64,000 nt of DNA from Velamenicoccus sp964471325 (GTDB taxonomy: Bacteria > Omnitrophota > Gorgyraeia > Velamenicoccales > Velamenicoccaceae). Of this stretch, positions 57,409 to 64,000 are shown piece after piece (within the stretch, counting starts at the first letter, position 1; each line of letters starts with the position of its first letter). The position numbers and the translations under genes were made by a program. The stretch covers positions 1 to 64,000 of the forward strand of contig CAYYFL010000003.1 of the NCBI GenBank assembly GCA_964471325.1, written 5' to 3'. The notes below the pieces were generated by a model. It worked only from the letters and a program-made list of their open reading frames with translations. It was not told where the DNA came from and did not search any database.

Positions 57409-60400
57409 ATGCCAAAACGCAAAGATTTGAAGAAGATCATGATCATCGGCTCCGGCCCTATCATCATATCCCAGGCTTGTGAATTTGACTATTCCGGGAC
57501 CCAGGCCTGTAAGGCCTTGCGGGAAGAGGGTTACAAGGTTGTCTTGGTTAACTCCAATCCCGCGACCATCATGACAGATCCTCAATTCGCGGATGCGACC
57601 TATATCGAGCCCGTGACGCCCGAGGTCGTCGAGAAGATCATTGCCAAGGAGAGGCCGGATGCGCTCCTGCCGACGCTGGGCGGCCAGACGGGGCTGAACG
57701 TCGCCGTGGAGGTGGCCAAGAGGGGTGTCTTGAAAAAATATAAGGTCCAGATGATCGGCGCGGACCGCAAGGCGATCGAGAAGGCCGAAGACAGGGATTT
57801 GTTCAAAAAGGCCATGCAGAAGATCGGCCTGGATTTGCCGCGCAGCATCAATATCAAGTCCATGCACGAAGCGAAGAAGGCCGTCGAGATCCTCGGCATG
57901 CCGATCGTGATCCGGCCGAGTTTTACCTTGGGCGGGACCGGCGGCGGCATCGCCTTCAACATGCAGGAATTCGAAGATCTTGTTTCGCGCGGCCTGGAGT
58001 ACAGCATGATCCACGAGGTCCTCCTGGAAGAATCGGTCCTCGGATGGAAAGAGTTCGAGCTGGAGGTGATGCGCGACCGCAAGGACAACGTCGTCATCAT
58101 CTGTTCTATCGAAAATTTCGACCCCATGGGTATTCATACGGGAGATTCGATCACCGTCGCCCCGGCGCAGACCCTGACAGACGCCGAATACCAGATGATG
58201 CGGGACGCCGCCATCCGCGCCATCCGCGAGATCGGTGTCGACACGGGCGGCTGCAACGTCCAGTTCGCCATCAATCCAAAGAACGGCCGCATGGTCATGA
58301 TCGAGATCAATCCTCGTGTATCGCGCTCCTCGGCCCTGGCTTCCAAGGCGACGGGGTTCCCGATCGCCAAGATCGCCGCCAAGCTCGCCGTCGGCTACAC
58401 GCTCGACGAGATCCCCAATGACATCACCAAAGAGACCCCGGCTTCTTTTGAGCCGACGATCGACTATTGCGTTGTCAAGGTCCCGCGTTTTACCTTTGAG
58501 AAGTTTCCGGGTGCCGACGCTACTCTCGGCACTTCGATGAAGTCCGTCGGCGAAGCGATGGCCATCGGCCGCACTTTCAAGGAGGCCCTCCAGAAGGGCC
58601 TGCGTTCCCTGGAGATCAAACGCAACGGCCTCGACAGCGTGATCGGTGCGATGGAATTCGATTCTCCCCAGCATCTCAGGGAATTTGTGACCAAGAAGCT
58701 CCGCCAGCCCAATGACGCGCGCATTTTTTATATCGGTGACGCCTTGCGTATCGGCATGAGCGTCGGGGAGGTCGGCGAGCTGACGGGCATCGACCGGTGG
58801 TTTTTGGAAAACATAAAAGAGATCGTCGATTTTGAAGCGGCCTTGCGGGATGTGGCCGGCGCCAAAGGCGATCTTAAAAGCCGTCTGACCCCTGTGCTTT
58901 TGGAACAGTCCAAGAAGATGGGGTTTTCCGACCGGCAGCTGAGCTTATTTTTCGGCGTGCACGAAGATGAGATCAAGGAGCTCAGGAGCCATTGCGGGCC
59001 CAAGACGACCTACAAGCTTGTTGACACATGCGCGGCGGAATTCGAGGCCCACACGCCGTACTATTATTCGACGTATGAGACGGAAGACGAATCCAGGCCT
59101 GATGCCAAAAAGAAGATCATGATCCTGGGCGGCGGCCCCAACAGGATCGGCCAGGGTATCGAGTTCGATTATTGCTGCGTCCATGCGTCTTTCGCCCTGA
59201 AGGAAGCCGGATTCGAGACGATCATGGTCAACTGCAATCCCGAGACGGTCTCGACCGATTATGATACCTCCGACAAGCTCTATTTTGAGCCGATGACCAA
59301 AGAGGACGTCTTGAACATTGTCGACAAGGAAAAGCCGTGGGGGGTGATCGTGCAGCTGGGCGGCCAGACCCCGCTGAACCTGACGCTGGCCTTAAAGAAG
59401 GCCGGTGTCAACATCATCGGCACGAGCCCCGAATCCATCGACATCGCCGAGGACCGCGAAAAATTCAAGATCATGCTCGATAAACTCAAGCTGCGCCAGC
59501 CGCCGAACGGGACGGCAAGGAATTTCGAAGAGGCCAAGAGCGTCGCCGGACGTATCGGCTATCCGGTCCTGGTGCGTCCTTCCTATGTCTTGGGAGGCAG
59601 GGCCATGGAGATCGTCTACGACGAAGATACCTTGGAGCGTTTTATCCTGGAGGCGAGCCGCGTCTCCGGCGAACACCCTATCCTGATCGACAAATTCCTT
59701 GAGGACGCGGTGGAGGTGGACGTGGACATGATCGCCGACAGCGAGACCTTCGTCATCGGCGGTATTATGGAACACATCGAGGAGGCCGGCATCCATTCCG
59801 GCGATTCGGCGATGGTGCTGCCGCCCTACAGCCTGAGCGAAGAGATGGTCAACAAGATCCGGCAGTCGACCATTGCCATGGCCAAAGAGCTGAAAGTCAT
59901 AGGGCTCATGAACGTCCAATATGCCATCCGCGACAACAAGCTTTATTGCCTGGAGGTCAATCCGCGCGCCTCCCGCACCATTCCTTTTGTTTCCAAGGCC
60001 ATCGGCGTGCCGCTCGCCAAACTCGCGGCCAGGGTCATGGCCGGGGCGAAATTGAGAGACCTTGGGTTCACACAAGAGCGCATCCCCGAATATTCATCGG
60101 TCAAGGAGTCCGTTTTTCCTTTCAACCGTTTCCCGGGCGTGGATATCATGCTGGGGCCGGAGATGAAATCCACGGGCGAGGTCATGGGGATCGACGATGA
60201 TCTCGGCCGGGCCTACATGAAGAGCCAGCTCGCCGCCGGACAGAATCTGCCGCTTTCAGGGACCGTTTTTGTCAGCGTGCGCGACAAAGATAAGCGCGCG
60301 ATCGTCTTTATCGTCAAGCGCCTCATCGACCTGGGATTTGATATCATCGCGACACAGGGGACGGCCAATGCCCTCAAGAAAAACGGCATCAAGACCGGCG

Positions 60401-60654
60401 TCATCCATAAGGTTTATGAAGAAAGGCCCAATATCCTGGACTACATCAAGGACGGCAAGATCCATCTGATCATCAATACGCCTTCCGGCCGGATCCCCCG
60501 TGAGGACGAGGTCAAGATACGCTCCAACGCCATCATGCACGGCTTGCCGTGCATCACGACGATTTCCGGTGCGCAGGCTTCGGTCAACGCCATTGAGGTC
60601 TTATTGAAAAAAGATTTAGATGTGACGCCCCTGCAGGCGTATCATAAAAGGTAA
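57409..60654 (+). CDS. carB: Carbamoyl-phosphate synthase large subunit
   Basis: 1081 residues, the normal full length. Two ATP-grasp halves are visible (IIGSGPIIISQACEFDYSG at the start, LGGGPNRIGQGIEFDYCCVH near residue 570), each with NPRVSRSSALASK / NPRASRTIPFVSK Mg/ATP motifs. An MGS-like allosteric domain closes the chain (about 945-1075). It makes carbamoyl phosphate from bicarbonate, two ATP and ammonia tunnelled from CarA. Starts 22 bases after carA, preceded by AGGGGAA. Confidence 0.98.
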   Translation: MPKRKDLKKIMIIGSGPIIISQACEFDYSGTQACKALREEGYKVVLVNSNPATIMTDPQFADATYIEPVTPEVVEKIIAKERPDALLPTLGGQTGLNVAVEVAKRGVLKKYKVQMIGADRKAIEKAEDRDLFKKAMQKIGLDLPRSINIKSMHEAKKAVEILGMPIVIRPSFTLGGTGGGIAFNMQEFEDLVSRGLEYSMIHEVLLEESVLGWKEFELEVMRDRKDNVVIICSIENFDPMGIHTGDSITVAPAQTLTDAEYQMMRDAAIRAIREIGVDTGGCNVQFAINPKNGRMVMIEINPRVSRSSALASKATGFPIAKIAAKLAVGYTLDEIPNDITKETPASFEPTIDYCVVKVPRFTFEKFPGADATLGTSMKSVGEAMAIGRTFKEALQKGLRSLEIKRNGLDSVIGAMEFDSPQHLREFVTKKLRQPNDARIFYIGDALRIGMSVGEVGELTGIDRWFLENIKEIVDFEAALRDVAGAKGDLKSRLTPVLLEQSKKMGFSDRQLSLFFGVHEDEIKELRSHCGPKTTYKLVDTCAAEFEAHTPYYYSTYETEDESRPDAKKKIMILGGGPNRIGQGIEFDYCCVHASFALKEAGFETIMVNCNPETVSTDYDTSDKLYFEPMTKEDVLNIVDKEKPWGVIVQLGGQTPLNLTLALKKAGVNIIGTSPESIDIAEDREKFKIMLDKLKLRQPPNGTARNFEEAKSVAGRIGYPVLVRPSYVLGGRAMEIVYDEDTLERFILEASRVSGEHPILIDKFLEDAVEVDVDMIADSETFVIGGIMEHIEEAGIHSGDSAMVLPPYSLSEEMVNKIRQSTIAMAKELKVIGLMNVQYAIRDNKLYCLEVNPRASRTIPFVSKAIGVPLAKLAARVMAGAKLRDLGFTQERIPEYSSVKESVFPFNRFPGVDIMLGPEMKSTGEVMGIDDDLGRAYMKSQLAAGQNLPLSGTVFVSVRDKDKRAIVFIVKRLIDLGFDIIATQGTANALKKNGIKTGVIHKVYEERPNILDYIKDGKIHLIINTPSGRIPREDEVKIRSNAIMHGLPCITTISGAQASVNAIEVLLKKDLDVTPLQAYHKR

Positions 60655-60673
60655 TGCAGAACGAAAGGGCGAT

Positions 60674-61474
60674 ATGTCCAATCATCGGATGAAGGCCATA
60701 GGAGCGGGAATCGCGGCCGGGGGGCTCTTTTTTGCCTTCCTGGCCCAGGCGGCCGACAAGATCATCCTCAAGAACGGCAAGGTCTATGAAGGCCGGATAC
60801 TGGGAAAGTCCGACCGCCGCTATCTTTTCGCTCTCGACACCGGCGGCACGACGATGCAGCTTAGCTTTTTCCTGGAAGATGTCGACAAGGTCGAGTTGGA
60901 TAAGCAGACAGTCGACCGTCAGATCCCTTATTTGAAAGAGGTGGAGAGTCTCAAGGTGCCTGTGTCCGAGGGCAATGAGACCGTTTACGAGATGTCCATG
61001 TATAAAAAAGGGCAATTGGAGGGCGATCAGCAGTTTTTCACCATGGCCGAGATCAAGGAGATCCTGACCAAGGAAGAATTCGACTATTACAAGAAGTTTC
61101 TTGATATCACCACGCGATATGCGGACCGCTTGATCGCTATCGACAATCTTTATCAGAACCTTCCGACGGCGACGCGTGATGATTTTGCCAACGCGCGCCA
61201 GTCGTTGGACCTCGTGTATTCCGAGTTGAACGCCTTGACGGTGCCGCCTTTGTTCAAACAGGGCCATGAGGCCTATCTGGCGTATTTGAAGGCGACATAC
61301 ATGGTGTTCGGCGCCTTGGAGCGGGGGCTGCTCGACGAGGCTTCGTCTCAGATGAAGGCCGCGGAGCAGGCCAAGCAGCAATCGCTCATGTCATTCCGGC
61401 AGGCAATCATGCAAAAGAAGAATAAGGCCCTTCCCCGAAAGACGCCGGAGGGAACGGCCCCCCAGAAGCCTTGA
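60674..61474 (+). CDS. Exported protein with LKNG/SH3-like N-terminal domain, paralog of 54495
   Basis: 266 residues with a signal peptide (about 1-26, KAIGAGIAAGGLFFAFLAQAA). The mature N-terminus (DKIILKNGKVYEGRILGKSDRRY, then FLEDVDKVE) corresponds to that of the protein at 54495-55763. The rest is alpha-helical and charged, ending in a basic Pro/Lys tail. It is one of two members of this domain type bracketing LOG-carA-carB. No known function. Confidence 0.78.
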   Translation: MSNHRMKAIGAGIAAGGLFFAFLAQAADKIILKNGKVYEGRILGKSDRRYLFALDTGGTTMQLSFFLEDVDKVELDKQTVDRQIPYLKEVESLKVPVSEGNETVYEMSMYKKGQLEGDQQFFTMAEIKEILTKEEFDYYKKFLDITTRYADRLIAIDNLYQNLPTATRDDFANARQSLDLVYSELNALTVPPLFKQGHEAYLAYLKATYMVFGALERGLLDEASSQMKAAEQAKQQSLMSFRQAIMQKKNKALPRKTPEGTAPQKP

Positions 61475-61478
61475 TCCT

Positions 61479-62327
61479 ATGAAAGCGCAGATCGCAAGCA
61501 ATGTTTTCTTGAGAGACAAATACCTGCTTTTGGAATTTTGCGCTCCGGCAGGATTTGCGAGGCCCGAACCGGGGCAGTTCCTGCATATACGCATCGAAGA
61601 TTCTTTCGATCCTCTCCTGCGCAGGCCTTTGAGCATTCATGACGCCGTCTGGCAGGCGCGTTCAAAGAACGGCCGGAAGAAACATGTTGTGAGGATCCTC
61701 TATGAGGTCGTCGGCAAGGGTACGGCGCTGTTGGCCGAAAAGCGCCCTTTGACGCAGATCGATATCCTGGGACCCCTGGGTCGCGGTTTTGATCTTAAGA
61801 AGATCCGTTACAGCCGCTGTGTCTATATCGTGGCCGGAGGGATGGGCGTAGCGCCTCTGTTTTTTTTGGTCAGGGCGATCCGCGAAGAACGGAAAGAAAA
61901 AGAAGAGGGGCCGAAGATCATCGTGCTTATCGGCGGAAGGAATAAAGACCATATCATCAGGGAAAAAGAATTCAAGGATTTGGGGTGCGAGGTCCATGTG
62001 GCAACGGAAGATGGATCCAGGGGTTTTAAGGGCCGTGTGACCGATCTTTTAAAGACCTTGTTGCCGTCGGCAGGAGACGTTGCCGTCTCGGCGGACGGGC
62101 AAGAAGGTGCGCCGGTCATCTGCGCCTGCGGTCCCAAGCCCATGCTGGCGGCTGTCGCCGGTTTTGCGCAACAAAAGGGTCTTGCCGCGCAGGTGTCCCT
62201 CGAAGAATTTATGGGGTGCGGCTTGGGTGCGTGCCTGGGGTGCGTCATCCGCACGGTGTCGGGTTACCGGCGCATCTGCCACGACGGACCTGTCTTCGAT
62301 GCCGAAGAGATCATCTGGGGCGATTAG
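61479..62327 (+). CDS. pyrK: Dihydroorotate dehydrogenase electron transfer subunit
   Basis: 282 residues: an FAD-binding reductase domain (RRPLSIHD near 48, GPLGRGFDL near 93), an NAD-binding domain (VAGGMGVAPLFFLVRA), and a C-terminal 2Fe-2S cluster motif (CGLGACLGCVI, then CHDGPVF). This is PyrK, which lets class 1B PyrD use NAD+ as electron acceptor. The pyrD gene at 63565 is of the matching class. Starts 4 bases after the preceding gene. Confidence 0.95.
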   Translation: MKAQIASNVFLRDKYLLLEFCAPAGFARPEPGQFLHIRIEDSFDPLLRRPLSIHDAVWQARSKNGRKKHVVRILYEVVGKGTALLAEKRPLTQIDILGPLGRGFDLKKIRYSRCVYIVAGGMGVAPLFFLVRAIREERKEKEEGPKIIVLIGGRNKDHIIREKEFKDLGCEVHVATEDGSRGFKGRVTDLLKTLLPSAGDVAVSADGQEGAPVICACGPKPMLAAVAGFAQQKGLAAQVSLEEFMGCGLGACLGCVIRTVSGYRRICHDGPVFDAEEIIWGD

Positions 62328-62333
62328 GGGTTT

Positions 62334-63176
62334 ATGAATGTCTTGATATTGACCATATTGATCGGTCTTGGTTCGTCCGTGGCAGGATATCTCGGTTCTT
62401 TGACGGGTCTGGGGGGCGGTTTTATCATCATTCCGATGCTGACATTGGCTTTCGGCGTGGATATCCGTTATGCCATCGGCACCTCGCTGATCGCCGTGAT
62501 TGCTACGTCTTCCGGCGCCGCCGCAGCTTATGTCCGGGAGGGCTTCAGCAATATCCGGATCGGAATGTTTTTGGAGATTGCAACAACGGCGGGTGCGGTT
62601 GTGGGGGCATTTCTGGCCTTGCGGTTGCCCACGCATGCGATTGCCGTCATTTTCGGCCTCGTCCTCATGAATTCCGCGTATTTATCCGGCAGGCCCCAGG
62701 ATGAAAGCGGCCGGACCCAGGTATCGGACCGATTTGCTGCTCTCTTGAAGATGAACGGGGCCTATCCGACGCCGCATGGCCCAAAGTCTTATGGTGTTCG
62801 TTCTGTCCCGGCCGGGTTCGGCTTGATGGCGATTGCAGGCGTACTTTCGGGATTGCTGGGCATTGGTTCCGGCGCGGTCAAAGTCTTGGCCATGGACCAG
62901 GCCATGCGCCTTCCTTTCAAGGTTTCGACAGCTACCAGTAATTTTATGATCGGCGTGACGGCCGCGGCCAGCGCCGGCATTTATCTCAATAAAGGATATA
63001 TCGATCCTGTCTTGACCATGCCGGTCGTCTTGGGGGTCCTGATTGGTTCGATGCTGGGGGCCCGGCATCTTTTCGGCGCGGAGACAAGGAAATTAAGGAC
63101 GATTTTCGGCGCTGTGATCGTTGTTTTGGCTGCGGAGATGATCTATTCGGGTCTAAAAGGATGGATAATAAAATGA
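62334..63176 (+). CDS. TauE/SafE-family membrane transporter
   Basis: 280 residues with about eight membrane helices. The family signature opens it: GYLGSLTGLGGGFIIIPMLTLAFG, and the second half repeats it (AGVLSGLLGIGSGAVKVLAMD). These transporters move small anions such as sulfonates or sulfite and are called by family only. Placed between pyrK and pyrD, and overlapping the DUF1634 gene by 16 bases. Confidence 0.93.
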   Translation: MNVLILTILIGLGSSVAGYLGSLTGLGGGFIIIPMLTLAFGVDIRYAIGTSLIAVIATSSGAAAAYVREGFSNIRIGMFLEIATTAGAVVGAFLALRLPTHAIAVIFGLVLMNSAYLSGRPQDESGRTQVSDRFAALLKMNGAYPTPHGPKSYGVRSVPAGFGLMAIAGVLSGLLGIGSGAVKVLAMDQAMRLPFKVSTATSNFMIGVTAAASAGIYLNKGYIDPVLTMPVVLGVLIGSMLGARHLFGAETRKLRTIFGAVIVVLAAEMIYSGLKGWIIK

Positions 63177-63556
63177 ATACGGCAGCTCCGGCATCGATGA
63201 ATCACCGCATGGAGTTCATTATCGGGGGCTTGTTGAGGGCGGGAGTTGTTTTTTCCGGTTCGGTGGTGTTTTTGGGAGGCCTCGTGTATCTGTCCCGCCA
63301 CGGCCTCGAAACCGTCGATTACCGGGTTTTCCAGGGGGAGCCCGAAGGATTGTGCCACGTGGGCGGGATCGTCAAGAATGCGTTGGCGATGCACGGCCGC
63401 GGCCTTATTCAATTGGGTCTGCTGCTTCTGATTGCAACGCCTCTGGCGCGTGTGGCTTTATCGCTTTTCGCGTTCGCTTATCAACGCGACAAGCTTTATG
63501 TGGCCGTGACTTTATTCGTTCTGGGGGTTCTCATTTACAGTCTTTTGTGCAGGTAG
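63161..63556 (+). CDS. DUF1634 membrane protein, partner of TauE/SafE
   Basis: 131 residues with three membrane segments (about 20-45, 75-100, 108-128). DUF1634 genes are found mainly next to TauE/SafE genes, and here the two overlap, so they likely form one transporter. No RBS is clear, so translation is probably coupled. The substrate is unknown. Confidence 0.9.
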   Translation: MDNKMNTAAPASMNHRMEFIIGGLLRAGVVFSGSVVFLGGLVYLSRHGLETVDYRVFQGEPEGLCHVGGIVKNALAMHGRGLIQLGLLLLIATPLARVALSLFAFAYQRDKLYVAVTLFVLGVLIYSLLCR

Positions 63557-63564
63557 GAATATTC

Positions 63565-64000
63565 ATGAGCAAACCGAACCTTAAGGTGGCCATCGGCAGT
63601 TTGAAGCTGCAAAATCCTGTCATGGTGGCGTCGGGCACGTTCGGTTACGGACGGGAATATGCGGATTACGTCGATCCCGCCCGCCTGGGCGCGATCGTGA
63701 CAAAGACCATCACCAAGAACCGCCGGGAAGGCAACCGGCCGCCGCGCATCTGCGAGACGACCGGCGGGATGCTCAACGCCATCGGCCTGCAGAACGAAGG
63801 GCTGGAGGATTTTATCCGGGAGAAGCTGCCGGCGTGCCGGGCTGCGGGGACAAAGTTGATTGTGAGCGTCGGCGGCGAGACGAGCAGCGAATACGGCGAG
63901 ATCATCGAGGCGCTTAACGCCTACCCTGAAGTCGCGGCTTACGAGCTCAATATCTCCTGCCCCAACATCGAATATAAAGACAAGATCATCTCCCAGGACG
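63565..64000 (+). CDS. pyrD: Dihydroorotate dehydrogenase class 1B, catalytic subunit (5' part)
   Basis: The first 145 residues; the window ends inside the gene. AGGTAGGAA precedes the ATG. The FMN-binding barrel begins KVAIGSLKLQNPVMVASGTFGYG, with TKTITKNRREGN, MLNAIGLQNEG and NISCPNI, as in class 1B enzymes. With PyrK it oxidises dihydroorotate to orotate. pyrE and pyrF are not in the window. Confidence 0.95.
   Translation, partial: MSKPNLKVAIGSLKLQNPVMVASGTFGYGREYADYVDPARLGAIVTKTITKNRREGNRPPRICETTGGMLNAIGLQNEGLEDFIREKLPACRAAGTKLIVSVGGETSSEYGEIIEALNAYPEVAAYELNISCPNIEYKDKIISQD

Noticed and set aside
1..64000. CRISPR array, rRNA genes, integron attC sites, prophage
   Set aside because: No regularly spaced repeats with unique spacers, no rRNA signatures, no integrase and no phage structural genes were seen. 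The hairpins near glmS do not fit the attC core pattern.

Overview
The window looks like a chromosome segment of an uncultivated diderm bacterium. The mix of a type II secretion/pseudopilus locus, very large secreted repeat proteins, small GIY-YIG and four-helix-bundle genes and palindrome-rich intergenic DNA is most like Candidatus Omnitrophota (OP3). That placement is inference; no rRNA gene is present. Almost every gene is on the + strand, translated overlaps are frequent, and TGA is used normally as a stop.

Layout. 1-590: tRNA-Glu(TTC) with a small GIY-YIG gene running into its 5' end, a duplicated and interrupted tRNA fragment, and a terminator. 668-1617: a good promoter and a REC-GGDEF protein whose phosphoacceptor is Glu. 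1675-7119: a divergent F-type ATP synthase operon (epsilon, c, b-delta fusion, alpha, gamma, beta) with no subunit a. 7394-19819: a type II secretion-like locus (E, F, L-like, M-like, G, I-like, J-like, K, A-like ATPase, C-like, secretin D, TPR protein), followed by a histidine kinase/LuxR regulator pair (20042-22082). 22174-23261: a REP-associated transposase broken by one in-frame TGA, flanked by its palindromes. 23805-41613: a secreted-protein cluster centred on a 4548-residue protein with 24 Kelch-like units, two DUF2341 domains, 13 Ig/Kre9-like repeats and coiled coils. 41771-44350: glycine-zipper lipoprotein, a small promoter-to-terminator unit, a GIY-YIG gene bounded by terminal inverted repeats, ferritin-like protein and rubrerythrin. 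44384-49042: hairpin elements, glmS, a four-helix-bundle gene bounded by inverted repeats, rsmI and a membrane glycosyltransferase-like protein. 49067-64000: a pyrimidine gene series (pyrR, pyrB, pyrC, carA, carB, pyrK, pyrD, the last cut by the window end) with a promoter, PyrR-type attenuator, and passengers: Mut7-C RNase-like protein, endonuclease Q-like protein, tRNA-Arg(CCG), two related LKNG-domain secreted proteins, a LOG-like protein and a TauE/SafE-DUF1634 pair.

How it fits together. The secretion locus supplies an export route that could carry the signal-peptide proteins encoded downstream, including the giant one. The pyrimidine genes form a UMP-synthesis set under PyrR-type attenuation.

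The most unusual material is a layer of small mobile sequence. Single-gene cassettes have start and stop codons at or in their terminal inverted repeats (GIY-YIG at 42853-43167; four-helix bundle at 46385-46805). Hairpins next to glmS share the TT[A/G]ACCCC-type ends of the GIY-YIG cassette, a REP/RAYT family has six palindromes, and there are several further palindrome families. These sit precisely at gene borders, which suggests an active or recently active system of one-gene elements.
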